DNA of 64,000 nt from Shimia_B sp039815465 (lineage in GTDB: Bacteria > Pseudomonadota > Alphaproteobacteria > Rhodobacterales > Rhodobacteraceae), in the NCBI GenBank assembly GCA_039815465.1, contig JBCBZG010000001.1:186001-250000 (forward strand). Direction: 5' to 3'. Under the pieces are notes generated by a model. It worked only from the letters and a program-made list of their open reading frames with translations. It made no database searches and was not told the origin of the DNA. The translations under genes and the position numbers were made by a program. This document shows, piece after piece, positions 15,409 through 24,262 of this stretch (the first letter of the stretch is position 1; every line of letters starts with the position of its first letter).

Positions 15409-17490
15409 ATGTCCGTTTTCGACAAAGCTCACAGCGCTGAGGGGGAAGATCAGCTCTTCCGCCTCCTCCACCAGCTTGACGCCGCCCCGGGCGCGTCGCA
15501 GCGGGCGATGGCTGAGACGTTGAAAATCTCTCTTGGACGCCTGAACGCGCTTCTGAAATCGGCGGCTGCGGATGGCTACATCACCATCAGCGACCGTCCC
15601 GGCCCCGACAAGCGCCGCCGTTTTGCCTACGGGCTCACGGCCCGCGGGGCGGCCCACAAGAATTCTCTGATTGACGCCTTTCTCGCCCGGAAATTCGCCG
15701 AATACGACGCGCTCCACGAGGAGCTGACCGGCGCCACCACCGGGCTTGACCCCCAAAACCTCCTGAGCAGGACGAAACTCATGCTAAACAACCTCGCCCC
15801 GATCCCGGAACTCTACGTCTCTTACGACAGCGCCCAAAAGATGAAGATGGAGGCCGCGGAGCTGACCTCCTGGGACCTCACACCGCGCCAGATTTGCGAT
15901 CTGGAGCTCTTGATGAATGGCGGTTTCAACCCGCTCAAAGGGTTCATTTCCGAGGCGGACTACAACGGCGTGCTGGACAACATGCGCCTGGCCGATGGGC
16001 AGCTTTGGCCCATGCCGATCACGCTCGATGTGTCGCAGGCCTTTGCCGATAGCGTGGAACTGGGCCAGGACATCGCACTGCGCGATCAGGAGGGTGTGAT
16101 CCTGGGCACCATGACCGTCACCGACCGCTGGACGCCTGACAAAGCGCGCGAAGCGGTGGCTGTCTTTGGCGCCGATGACATCGCCCACCCCGCCGTGAAT
16201 TACCTGCACAACAAAGCGGGGAGCGTGTACCTCGGCGGGCCCATCACGGGCATTCAGCAGCCGGTGCACTACGATTTCCGCGCGCGTCGCGACACGCCCA
16301 ATGAGCTGCGCGCCTATTTCCGCAAGCTAGGCTGGCGCAAAATCGTGGCGTTCCAAACGCGCAACCCGCTCCACCGGGCGCATCAGGAACTGACGTTCCG
16401 CGCCGCGAAGGAGGCTGAGGCGAACCTGCTGATCCACCCCGTTGTGGGCATGACGAAGCCCGGCGATATCGACCATTTCACCCGCGTCCGCTGCTACGAG
16501 GCCGTGCTGGACCAGTACCCGGCAGCCACCACGACCATGAGCCTGCTGAACCTCGCGATGCGCATGGCGGGCCCGCGGGAGGCCGTCTGGCACGGGCTGA
16601 TCCGTAAGAACCACGGCTGCACGCATTTCATCGTGGGCCGCGATCACGCTGGCCCGGGCAAGAACTCCGCCGGGGAAGATTTCTACGGCCCCTATGACGC
16701 GCAGGACCTGTTCCGCGAGCATCAGGACGAGATCGGCATCGAGATGCTCGATTTCAAACACATGGTCTATGTGCAGGAGCGCGCGCAGTACGAGCGCGCC
16801 AATGAGATCGTGGATAAGGACAAAGTGACGGTGCTCAATATCTCCGGCACTGAATTGCGGCGGCGCCTGCAAGAGGGGCTGGAGATCCCGGAGTGGTTCT
16901 CCTTCCCCGCCGTTGTCCGCGAGCTGCGCAAATCGCGCCCGCCGCGGTCGCAGCAGGGTTTCACCGTGTTTTTCACGGGTTTCTCGGGGTCCGGCAAATC
17001 GACCATCGCAAATGCGTTGATGGTGAAATTGATGGAGATGGGGGGGCGACCCACGACGCTGCTCGACGGCGATATTGTGCGCAAGAACCTCAGCTCGGAG
17101 CTGGGATTTTCAAAAGAGCACCGCGACCTGAACATTCGCCGCATTGGCTATGTCGCCTCTGAGATCACGAAAAACGGCGGCATCGCCATCTGCGCGCCCA
17201 TCGCGCCCTATGCGACTACACGGGCGGCGGTGCGCGAGGATATCGAGGCTTACGGCGCCTTCTGCGAGGTGCATGTGGCGACGTCCATCGAGGTCTGCGA
17301 GCAGCGCGACCGCAAAGGGCTCTACAAGCTTGCGCGAGAGGGAAAGATCAAGGAATTCACAGGGATTTCCGACCCTTACGATGCTCCCGAGAACCCCGAG
17401 CTGCGGATCGAGACGGAAGGCACGGATGTAGATTACTGCGCCCAACAGGTGCTGCTGAAGCTCCAGGAGATGGGGCTGATCAGAGCCTAA
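15409..17490 (+). CDS. MarR-type regulator fused to ATP sulfurylase/APS kinase
   Basis: One uninterrupted frame of 693 residues. Residues 1 to about 108 (MSVFDKAHSAEGEDQLFRLL to DALHEELTG) form a winged helix-turn-helix like the EPS-associated MarR regulators: GASQRAMAETLKISLGRLNALLKSAAADGYI is the reader. After a 16-residue linker, residues 125-693 are a complete sulfate adenylyltransferase plus adenylylsulfate kinase. Seen there are QTRNPLHRAHQEL and GRDHAGPGKN of ATP sulfurylase and the kinase P-loop FSGSGKSTIAN with DGDIVRKNLSSELGFS. The enzyme half makes PAPS from sulfate. An internal ATG at 15781, preceded by AGGA at 8 bases, would give a 569-residue enzyme of normal length alone. The fused start is the ATG 15409; a GTG at 15388 lies inside the palindrome. 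Confidence 0.85.
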   Translation: MSVFDKAHSAEGEDQLFRLLHQLDAAPGASQRAMAETLKISLGRLNALLKSAAADGYITISDRPGPDKRRRFAYGLTARGAAHKNSLIDAFLARKFAEYDALHEELTGATTGLDPQNLLSRTKLMLNNLAPIPELYVSYDSAQKMKMEAAELTSWDLTPRQICDLELLMNGGFNPLKGFISEADYNGVLDNMRLADGQLWPMPITLDVSQAFADSVELGQDIALRDQEGVILGTMTVTDRWTPDKAREAVAVFGADDIAHPAVNYLHNKAGSVYLGGPITGIQQPVHYDFRARRDTPNELRAYFRKLGWRKIVAFQTRNPLHRAHQELTFRAAKEAEANLLIHPVVGMTKPGDIDHFTRVRCYEAVLDQYPAATTTMSLLNLAMRMAGPREAVWHGLIRKNHGCTHFIVGRDHAGPGKNSAGEDFYGPYDAQDLFREHQDEIGIEMLDFKHMVYVQERAQYERANEIVDKDKVTVLNISGTELRRRLQEGLEIPEWFSFPAVVRELRKSRPPRSQQGFTVFFTGFSGSGKSTIANALMVKLMEMGGRPTTLLDGDIVRKNLSSELGFSKEHRDLNIRRIGYVASEITKNGGIAICAPIAPYATTRAAVREDIEAYGAFCEVHVATSIEVCEQRDRKGLYKLAREGKIKEFTGISDPYDAPENPELRIETEGTDVDYCAQQVLLKLQEMGLIRA

Positions 17491-17508
17491 TGTAGGGTGC
17501 GTTCCCCG

Positions 17509-17621
17509 CCCGGTGGGAACCACCGGGCAGCCCCCGACTATTACCGGCAGGGCCGCTTCGCGGTCCCGGGAGGCGCCCCCCACGGGCGGGGGCTACACCC
17601 CCACCCGTCGGTCGGGGACTG
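17509..17621. other. Highly structured intergenic region between convergent genes
   Basis: A hairpin CCCGGTGG (17509-17516) with CCACCGGG (17520-17527) is followed by a long-range dyad: CAGCCCCCGAC (17528-17538) pairs with GTCGGGGACTG (17611-17621) with one mismatch. Smaller GC stems lie inside. The region separates the convergent sulfurylase and tupA genes and may act as a two-way terminator. It codes for nothing recognisable. Confidence 0.5.
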
Positions 17622-17665
17622 CCCTGAGCACTTTAAAGGCCCAGTCACGCACTAAGCGCATTGGA

Positions 17666-18457
17666 TCACTGCGCGTTCGGCACAAAGAGCGCCTCCCCCT
17701 CCAGCGTGTAGCCCGCAATCACCGCCTGGCCCGGCCCTGTCAGCCAGGCCTCGAACCGCGCAACGGCATCGGCTGCCACGTGGCTATGACGCGCCGGGTC
17801 CACGGGCAAAAGCGCGTATTGGTTAAAGAGCGCCGGGTCGCTCTGAAACAGCACCGCGTGGTCACGCTGGTTGCCAAAGGTCAGCCAGGACGCGCGGTCG
17901 CTCAACGCATAACCGCCCATGGCCACGGCTGTGTTGAGCGTGGCGCCCATCCCGGTCCCCGTTTCCCGGTACCAACGACCGGAGGCGCCGCGCGGGTCGC
18001 GCCCGGCGGCCTGCCACAACGCGAGCTCGGCGCGATGGGTGCCGCTTTCGTCACCCCGGCTGACGAAAATCGCCTCCGCATCGGCGATCTGCACCAAAGC
18101 CGCCCCAGCAGTGGCTGCACCCGCGATCCCAGCGGGATCGTCCCGCGGGCCGAGAACCACAAAGTCATTGTACATTACCTCGCGCCGGTGGGTGAAATGC
18201 CCTGCCGCCACAGCTGCACGCTCCGCCTCAGGGGCATGGGTCAGCGCCGCGTCGACGTCGCCCGCAGCGCCCAGGCCAAGCGCCCGCCCGGTGCCCACGA
18301 CGATGATCTGCACCTCGTCCCCGCTGGCGGCCTCATAAGCGGGGATCAAGACCCCCGAGAGGCCAGAGTTATCAAAGGACGTCGTTACCGCCAGCCGCAG
18401 CACATCTGCCGCCGCAGGCCCACCAAGCACAGCCAAACAGACCGTAAGCCACCGCAT
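17666..18457 (-). CDS. tupA: Tungstate-type ABC transporter substrate-binding protein
   Basis: A 263-residue periplasmic binding protein with an N-terminal signal peptide (MRWLTVCLAVLGGPAAADV). The mature part shows the TupA pattern: LAVTTSFDNSGL, VQIIVVGTGRALGLGAAGDVDAALTHAPEAE, VMYNDFVVLGPRDDPAGI and SRGDESGTHRAE. TupA proteins bind tungstate, less often molybdate, for import. The ATG at 18457 is preceded by GGAG at 8 bases; a GTG one codon upstream is less likely. It is last in a tupB-tupC-tupA operon, overlapping tupC by one base. Ligand preference between tungstate and molybdate cannot be proven from sequence. Confidence 0.88.
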   Translation of the reverse strand: MRWLTVCLAVLGGPAAADVLRLAVTTSFDNSGLSGVLIPAYEAASGDEVQIIVVGTGRALGLGAAGDVDAALTHAPEAERAAVAAGHFTHRREVMYNDFVVLGPRDDPAGIAGAATAGAALVQIADAEAIFVSRGDESGTHRAELALWQAAGRDPRGASGRWYRETGTGMGATLNTAVAMGGYALSDRASWLTFGNQRDHAVLFQSDPALFNQYALLPVDPARHSHVAADAVARFEAWLTGPGQAVIAGYTLEGEALFVPNAQ

Positions 18458-19137
18458 CACATCAACTCCAAAAACTGCCGCGCCACATCGGGCGGGTCGC
18501 TAAAAAACTGCGCCGCGCCCAGGGGCGCATGCACCTGCCCGCCCGCAACCCAGATCACCGCGTCAGCCAGGCGGCGCGCCTGGGCGACACCATGGGTGCA
18601 CAGCAGAATACGCGTGCCGCGCGCGGCCTCCTCTACCAGGATCTCCTCGACCCGGCTCAGGCCTGGGACATCGAGATTGGCGGTGGGTTCATCGAGAAAA
18701 AGGACCTTGGGACCCGTGATCAGCGCGCGGGCCAGCGCGAGGCGCTGCGCCTCCCCCCCCGACAGGCGCGGCGCGTGGGTGTCGAGAAGCGCGGTGAGGC
18801 CCAACCGCTCTGCGCTCTGCGCCACCCGCGCATCGGACGCCTGCCCGCGGAGCTTGAGCGGCAGCGCGAGGTTCTCGCGCACCGAGCGACGCAAAACGAT
18901 GGCGCGTTGCGGGACGTAGGACTGCTCCCGCGGGGTGGCGCCTGCCCACTGGACCTGCCCGCCCCTCGGACGTTCAAGCCCATGTAGAAGCTTGAGAAAA
19001 GATGTCTTTCCGGCCCCGTTCGGGCCCATAACGGCCGTGATCGGCGCAGGGGCAAAGGCGCATGTCACGGGGCCCAGGAGCCGTGCGCGGCCACGTTCCA
19101 CGACCGCCTCCGAAATCTCCACCCGGGGCGCTACCAT
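18457..19137 (-). CDS. tupC: Tungstate-type ABC transporter ATP-binding protein
   Basis: A 226-residue ABC ATPase. Walker A is GPNGAGKTS near residue 38, the Q-loop lies in YVPQRAIVLRRSV, the signature is LSGGEAQRLALARAL, and Walker B is VLFLDEPTANLD with the H-loop His in LLCTHGVAQA. It would power the TupB permease. Its start overlaps the end of tupB by 7 bases, and its stop overlaps tupA, so the three are translated together. No TOBE or Mop domain is present, in line with TupC rather than ModC. Confidence 0.88.
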   Translation of the reverse strand: MVAPRVEISEAVVERGRARLLGPVTCAFAPAPITAVMGPNGAGKTSFLKLLHGLERPRGGQVQWAGATPREQSYVPQRAIVLRRSVRENLALPLKLRGQASDARVAQSAERLGLTALLDTHAPRLSGGEAQRLALARALITGPKVLFLDEPTANLDVPGLSRVEEILVEEAARGTRILLCTHGVAQARRLADAVIWVAGGQVHAPLGAAQFFSDPPDVARQFLELM

Positions 19138-19799
19138 GGCCGCACTCTTTCTGCCTTTGACAGAGCATGAAGCGCCAGGCTGACGGCTAGGGATATCACG
19201 ATCAAAACCGCGCCCAGGGCCACCGCAAAGGTTAGATTGCCCTTCGACACTTCTAGCGTGACCGCGGTCGTCAACACACGGGTCAGGTGATCAATGTTGC
19301 CGCCGACGATCAGGATTGCCCCGACCTCCCCCACGGCGCGGCCAAAGGCGGCGAGCACGGCTGTCAGGAGCGACCGCCGCGCGTCCCAGATCAGCACCCA
19401 AATCCGCTGCCTGCGTGTCGCGCCCAGCGAGACGAGAAGGTCGCGATATTCCGCCCACAAGTCACGCAGCACCTGATGGGACAGCGAGGCGATGAGCGGC
19501 AGCACGATAATCACCTGCGCCAGGATCATCGCCCAAGTCGTGAACAGCAGATCAAGCACCCCCAAAGGCCCCGACCGCGACAAAAGCAGGTAAAGCACCA
19601 GCCCGACGACCACCGGCGGCAGCCCCATAAGCGCATTGAGCACCGCCACCGCCGCACGGCGCCCCCCAAAGCGCGTGACCGCGAGCCAGGCACCAAACGG
19701 AATGCCGATGGCTGCGGCCAATATCACAGCCGTCACCGAGACGCGCAGCGACCGCAGCGTGATCTCAGCCAAATCAGATATGAGCGGGGCCGTTTCCAT
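19131..19799 (-). CDS. tupB: Tungstate-type ABC transporter permease
   Basis: A 222-residue inner-membrane permease with about five or six helices. The EAA loop carries the family pattern around YRDLLVSLGATRRQRIWVLIWDARRSLLTA, and GRAVGEVGAILIVGGNIDHLTRVLTTA is characteristic of TupB. The start at the Met of METAPLISDLAEITLRSL is chosen to fit the family; a 31-residue in-frame extension upstream looks non-coding. It is the first gene of the operon and is divergent from malonyl-CoA decarboxylase. No regulator gene adjoins the operon. Confidence 0.88.
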   Translation of the reverse strand: METAPLISDLAEITLRSLRVSVTAVILAAAIGIPFGAWLAVTRFGGRRAAVAVLNALMGLPPVVVGLVLYLLLSRSGPLGVLDLLFTTWAMILAQVIIVLPLIASLSHQVLRDLWAEYRDLLVSLGATRRQRIWVLIWDARRSLLTAVLAAFGRAVGEVGAILIVGGNIDHLTRVLTTAVTLEVSKGNLTFAVALGAVLIVISLAVSLALHALSKAERVRPW

Positions 19800-19949
19800 T
19801 GCCGATGTCGAGTGCCGCGCCCGGCGCGCGAAATCAAGCGCACATATTTGACCCAACGCACCTGTGCGATCCTGTGAGCGACCCACCGTCACAAGATGCG
19901 CTTTAAAGCATTGCTTGAGAATTCATCCGCGCGCGTTACACCTCAGCCC

Positions 19950-21200
19950 ATGGCTGATCGCACGACACAACGCTCGCCTCTTGGCGACATGCTTTCCACC
20001 CTGTTTGACCGCCGCGCCCGGCGCACGGCCAGCAGCGACGACCGGTCCATCGCGGACCTTTGCCGGGCGCTTTTGGCGTCTGAGGGGGAAGTCTCGGGCC
20101 TTACGCTCGCGCGCTGCATCGTCGACGCCTATGGGCGGCTGAGCCTGGATGACAAACTAGCCTTTTTTCACTTCCTCAACGAGGACCTGGAAATCAACCT
20201 CGCGGAGCTGACGGCCAGCATCGACACCTACCGCAAAGACGGCGGGCTTGCCGCCTATGAGGAGATGTCGCGCCGGTCCGAGCCCCCCCGGCAGGAGCTT
20301 TTGCGGCGTATCAATCAGACCCCCGGCGCCACCCGGACGCTAGTGGAAATGCGCAGCGATATCTTGCGGCTGTCGCGCGACACGCCGGAGTTGCGGCGGC
20401 TCGATCACGATTTTAAGCACCTTTTGCGGAGCTGGTTCAACCGCGGCTTCCTCGTGCTGCGCCGCATCGACTGGAACACCTCTGCCAGCCTCCTGGAAAA
20501 GATCATCTCCTACGAGGCGGTGCACGCGATCAACGATCTGGAGGACCTGCGCCGCAGGCTCTATCCGCCGGATCGACGCTGTTTTGCCTACTTCCACCCG
20601 GCCATGCCGGAAGAGCCGCTCATTTTCGTCCAAGTGGCGCTGACGCAGGCGGTCCCGAGCTCCATCCAGCATATCCTCGCCCACCCGCGCGACTACCGCA
20701 GCGCGGAGGAGGTCAAGGTGGCTGTGTTCTACTCGATCTCCAACTGCCAGCACGGGCTGTCGGGCATTTCCTTTGGGAACCTGTTGATCAAACAAGTCGT
20801 CGATGAGCTGCGCGCGGAACTGCCAGCGCTCGACCGCTTTGTGACGCTTTCACCCATCCCGAAGCTCAACACCTGGCTTGAGGGCCAACGCGACAATGAC
20901 CGGGTGGAGGCTGTGCTGACAGGCGAAGGCAGCGCCGCAGAGGTCCGGTCGCTTGCCACCACTTACCTGCTCAAAGCGAAAAACCGCACCGGGCTGCCCT
21001 ATGACCCGGTGGCCCGGTTCCACCTGGGCAACGGCGCCCGGGTGCTGGCCGTCCATTCCGGCGCGGACCTCAGCGCCAACGGGTTGCGGCAATCGAGCGG
21101 CGCCATGGTGAATTACGAATACAACCTCGACCAGATTGAGGCAAACCATGAGCGCTTTGTTGAACACGGCGAGGTCGCGACCGCCCCAACGCTGACTTAG
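19950..21200 (+). CDS. Malonyl-CoA decarboxylase
   Basis: A 416-residue MCD-family enzyme converting malonyl-CoA to acetyl-CoA and CO2. An N-terminal helical domain (to about 165) is followed by the GNAT-like catalytic domain. Diagnostic segments are the IQHIL stretch near 246, SISNCQHGLSGISFGN with the candidate catalytic serine, and DPVARFHLGNGARV with the catalytic-type histidine. The ATG at 19950 gives the usual bacterial N-terminus; an ATG at 19896 would add 18 residues and neither has a good ribosome binding site. No malonyl-CoA synthetase or malonate carrier lies nearby, so it may serve malonyl-CoA turnover rather than malonate growth. Confidence 0.93.
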   Translation: MADRTTQRSPLGDMLSTLFDRRARRTASSDDRSIADLCRALLASEGEVSGLTLARCIVDAYGRLSLDDKLAFFHFLNEDLEINLAELTASIDTYRKDGGLAAYEEMSRRSEPPRQELLRRINQTPGATRTLVEMRSDILRLSRDTPELRRLDHDFKHLLRSWFNRGFLVLRRIDWNTSASLLEKIISYEAVHAINDLEDLRRRLYPPDRRCFAYFHPAMPEEPLIFVQVALTQAVPSSIQHILAHPRDYRSAEEVKVAVFYSISNCQHGLSGISFGNLLIKQVVDELRAELPALDRFVTLSPIPKLNTWLEGQRDNDRVEAVLTGEGSAAEVRSLATTYLLKAKNRTGLPYDPVARFHLGNGARVLAVHSGADLSANGLRQSSGAMVNYEYNLDQIEANHERFVEHGEVATAPTLT

Positions 21201-21227
21201 CGGCGTGGGCGTCGTCGGGCGTCAGGC

Positions 21228-21506
21228 TCAGACCTTCCAAAAGCAAAAGATGCTCCACCCGATCGAAATCGCGAGCGGCCCCCAAAGCGGGGTGCCGAAG
21301 AATCCCAGCCAGGCAAGAAAAATGTAGCTTGTCCCCAGGCAGGTCAGGAACAATCGATCGCCGCGGGTGGTGGTCAGCCCCAGAATGCCGCGACGCTCAT
21401 CCCCGCCGGGGCGTTTGATTTCGAGCACAGTCAGAACGCCCATCGCTGTGAAAAGGCCGACAAAGATCAACGCCGTCGGCAGCGTCCACGCCATCCAGCT
21501 TAGCAT
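21228..21506 (-). CDS. DUF2160 small membrane protein of the glycerol ABC operon
   Basis: A 92-residue protein with two or three membrane helices (LSWMAWTLPTALIFVGLFTAMGVL, LFLTCLGTSYIFLAWLGFFG, WGPLAISIGWSIFCFW). It matches DUF2160, a family found at the end of Glp-type glycerol transporter operons, possibly the gene called glpU in rhizobia. It starts one base after the glpQ stop (TGATATG) with GGGGAG upstream, so it is the last gene of this operon. A role as an accessory subunit of the permease is plausible but not shown. Confidence 0.8.
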   Translation of the reverse strand: MLSWMAWTLPTALIFVGLFTAMGVLTVLEIKRPGGDERRGILGLTTTRGDRLFLTCLGTSYIFLAWLGFFGTPLWGPLAISIGWSIFCFWKV

Positions 21507-21507
21507 A

Positions 21508-22305
21508 TCAAACTCTCCCCATCGCGAAGCCCTTCGCGATGTAGTTGCGGACAAAATAGATCACGATGGCACCGGGAATGATCGTCAGCGTCCCCGCCGC
21601 GGCCAGCAGCCCAAGCTCGTATCCCGCCGAAGACGCCGTGCGCGTCATGGTGGCGGCGATGGGCTTTGCCTCCACCGCGGTGAGCGTTTTCGCGAGCAGC
21701 ATTTCGACCCAGGAGAACATGAAGCAAAAGAACGCCGCGACACCCACCCCGGCCTTGATCGTTGGGATAAAGACCGTCGTGAAAAAGCGCACGAAGGAGT
21801 AGCCATCGACATAGGCGGTCTCGTCCAGTTCCTTGGGAACGCCGCGCATAAAGCCCTCTAGGATCCACACGGCGAGCGGGATGTTGAACAGGCAATGCGC
21901 GAGCGCCACGGCCAGATGCGTGTCGAAAATCCCCACGGAGGAATAGAGCTGAAAAAATGGCAGCGCAAAGACCGCCGCAGGTGCCATCCGGTTCGTGAGG
22001 AGCCAGAAAAAGAGCTGCTTGTCGCCAAGGAACCGATACCGGCTAAAGGCATAGGCCGCAGGCAACGCGACAGAGATCGAAATGAGCGTGTTCAGCGTCA
22101 CATAGATGATGGAGTTGATGTAGCCCCAGTACCACGTCGGATCGGTAAAGATCGTCACGTAGGCCTCCACCGTGAAGCTCTGGGGAAAGAGCGTGAACCC
22201 GGCCAAGATCTCGTTCGTGGTCTTAAAGCTCATGGAGACGAGCCAGTAGATCGGCAGCATCAAGAACAGGATGTAAACGATTGGAATGAGGGAGCGTTTT
22301 TGCAT
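21508..22305 (-). CDS. glpQ: Glycerol-type ABC transporter permease GlpQ
   Basis: A 265-residue carbohydrate-type permease with six helices. The EAA motif is present as ELDETAYVDGYSFVRFFTTVFIPTIKAG around residue 178. It belongs with the MalG-like class of permeases. It follows glpP with an 8-base gap and precedes the DUF2160 gene by one base. Assignment to glycerol rests on the operon: two unequal ATPases, DUF2160 and a 578-residue binding protein, the arrangement described as GlpSTPQV in Rhizobium. Confidence 0.83.
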   Translation of the reverse strand: MQKRSLIPIVYILFLMLPIYWLVSMSFKTTNEILAGFTLFPQSFTVEAYVTIFTDPTWYWGYINSIIYVTLNTLISISVALPAAYAFSRYRFLGDKQLFFWLLTNRMAPAAVFALPFFQLYSSVGIFDTHLAVALAHCLFNIPLAVWILEGFMRGVPKELDETAYVDGYSFVRFFTTVFIPTIKAGVGVAAFFCFMFSWVEMLLAKTLTAVEAKPIAATMTRTASSAGYELGLLAAAGTLTIIPGAIVIYFVRNYIAKGFAMGRV

Positions 22306-22313
22306 GATGCGCC

Positions 22314-23180
22314 TCAGGATTGGTCGTCTTTGGTCATGAGCGTGTAGAACAGCCAGGACACAAAGAGCGTGATTGCAAAGTAGATGAGCGACATCGCCGC
22401 GGCGGGGCCCAGGTCGAACTGACCGAGCGCGATTTTGACCAGATCGATGGACAGAAGCGTCGTTGAGTTACCTGGCCCGCCCCCAGTTAAAACAAAGACT
22501 TCCGTGTAGATGTTGAAGCTGTCCATAAAGCGCAAAAGGATCGCGATGGTCAGCACGTTTTTCATCTTCGGGAGTTGGATGTAGCGGAACACGCTCCACG
22601 GGCTTGCGCCGTCGATCTTTGCGGCCTGGTAGTAGGCATCTGGGATCGACACGAGACCCGCGTAGCACAAAAGCACCACGAGCGACGTCCAATGCCAGAC
22701 ATCCATGACGATGATCGTGATCCACGCCGCAACCGGGTCCTGGGTCATGTCATAATTGATGCCGAGGATGTTGTTGATGACGTAGCCTGCCATGCCGATC
22801 TTGGGCAGGGTAAAGATGTTCCACATCGCCCCGACCACGTTCCAGGGGATGAGCATGGGCAGCGCCATCAGCACCAAACACACCGGCACCCAGAACCCCG
22901 ACCGCGGCATCGAGAGCGCGATGATGATGCCAAGCGGGATTTGGATAATCAGCACCATAAAGGTGAACATGAACTGGCGCCCGAGCGCTGCGTGGAACCG
23001 CTCGGACGTCAGAATTTGCTCGAACCAGGTGAGGCCCTCCCAAAAGAACTGGTTGTTCCCAAACGTCTCCTGAACGGAGTAATTCACGACCGTCATCATC
23101 GGGATGAGCGCGTTGAATGCGACGAGGATGAGGACCGGCAGGACAAAGAACCAGCCGCGTTGATTTTCGGTGCGGTTCAT
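22314..23180 (-). CDS. glpP: Glycerol-type ABC transporter permease GlpP
   Basis: A 288-residue MalF-like permease, six helices, opening with a short cytoplasmic segment then WFFVLPVLILVAFNALIPMMTVVNYS. The EAA loop reads YYQAAKIDGASPWSVFRYIQLPKMKN. VFVLTGGGPGNSTTLLSIDLV is the usual segment before the last helices of sugar permeases. The start overlaps the glpT stop by four bases (ATGA). It would pair with GlpQ as the membrane channel. Confidence 0.85.
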   Translation of the reverse strand: MNRTENQRGWFFVLPVLILVAFNALIPMMTVVNYSVQETFGNNQFFWEGLTWFEQILTSERFHAALGRQFMFTFMVLIIQIPLGIIIALSMPRSGFWVPVCLVLMALPMLIPWNVVGAMWNIFTLPKIGMAGYVINNILGINYDMTQDPVAAWITIIVMDVWHWTSLVVLLCYAGLVSIPDAYYQAAKIDGASPWSVFRYIQLPKMKNVLTIAILLRFMDSFNIYTEVFVLTGGGPGNSTTLLSIDLVKIALGQFDLGPAAAMSLIYFAITLFVSWLFYTLMTKDDQS

Positions 23181-24253
23181 GTCCCGGCCTCCCCCGTTGC
23201 GAGCCAGCCATCGGCGTAGACACGCGTCTGTGGCGGCTGAAATTGCAGGTGAACGGTGTCGCCTTGAACCGGCGCGGGGCCGTTGAGGATCGCAGCGACT
23301 TTTTGATCGCCTAGCATGGCCTCGACCACGAGATGGCGACCGACATCAGACACTTTGCGCACCTTGGCCGCGAGCCCTGTTTGGCCAAGCGTTACAAATT
23401 CTGGCCTCACGCCAATCTCCATCCTGCCTTTGGTTGCTGTCACGCGCCCCTCGGTGGCGATGTGCTGGCCGCCCAGGAACGCGCCGCCGTCGCGGACCTC
23501 CGCGGGCAGCACATTCATCCCGGGCGATCCGATAAAGTGGCCCACAAAGGTGTGCGCAGGCCGCTCAAACAGCTCCACCGGGGTGCCGATCTGGACGACC
23601 TCGCCCAGCTGCATCACCACGACTTTGTCGGCGAATGTCAGCGCCTCTGTCTGGTCGTGGGTCACGTAGATCATTGTGGCCCGCACGCGCTGATGAAGCT
23701 CCTTGAGCTTGGAGCGGAGCTTCCACTTTAGATGCGGGTCGATGACGGTGAGCGGTTCGTCAAACATGATCGCATTGACGTCGTCCCGTACCAACCCGCG
23801 TCCCATCGACAGCTTTTGCTTGTTGTCGGGCGCAAGCCCCGCCGCGCGGCGGTCGAGCATGTCCGTGATTTCGAGCATCTCGGCAATCTCGGCCACGCGC
23901 GCCGCGATCTTTGCCGTATCGACCCCGCGGTTTTTCAGCGGGAACGCCAGGTTTTCGCGCACCGTCATGGTGTCGTAGATGACGGGGAACTGGAACACCT
24001 GAGCGATGTTCCGGCGATCCGGCGTCTGGGTGGTCACGTCCGTTTCGTCAAACAGGATGCGTCCTTCGGACGGGGTCAAAAGGCCAGAGATGATGTTGAG
24101 CAGCGTCGACTTTCCGCAGCCAGATGGCCCCAGCAGCGCGTAGGCGCCGCCGTCGTCCCAAGCTACGTCAATCTCTTTGAGCGCGTAGTCCGACGGGCTG
24201 GTCGGGTTCGGCATATAGGCATGCCGCAGGTTTTCGAGTGTGATCTTTGCCAT
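23177..24253 (-). CDS. glpT: Glycerol-type ABC transporter ATPase GlpT (degenerate signature)
   Basis: A 358-residue ATPase with C-terminal TOBE-like region. Walker A is GPSGCGKST, Walker B is AIMFDEPLTVIDP and the H-loop is YVTHDQTEAL. The signature segment is unusual: where LSGGQ is expected it reads LAPDNKQKLSMGRG. Such a degenerate motif is a feature of the GlpT partner in glycerol transporters, whereas GlpS keeps LSGGQ. The heterodimer therefore has one normal and one altered ATP site. It lies nine bases after glpS. Confidence 0.87.
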   Translation of the reverse strand: MAKITLENLRHAYMPNPTSPSDYALKEIDVAWDDGGAYALLGPSGCGKSTLLNIISGLLTPSEGRILFDETDVTTQTPDRRNIAQVFQFPVIYDTMTVRENLAFPLKNRGVDTAKIAARVAEIAEMLEITDMLDRRAAGLAPDNKQKLSMGRGLVRDDVNAIMFDEPLTVIDPHLKWKLRSKLKELHQRVRATMIYVTHDQTEALTFADKVVVMQLGEVVQIGTPVELFERPAHTFVGHFIGSPGMNVLPAEVRDGGAFLGGQHIATEGRVTATKGRMEIGVRPEFVTLGQTGLAAKVRKVSDVGRHLVVEAMLGDQKVAAILNGPAPVQGDTVHLQFQPPQTRVYADGWLATGEAGT

Positions 24254-24262
24254 GATGGATCC

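Noticed and set aside
17513..18919. 468-residue plus-strand open frame across tupA and tupC
   Set aside because: It is antisense to two genes with clear ABC transporter motifs, has no recognisable domain and is rich in Arg/Pro/His, as antisense frames in GC-rich DNA are.
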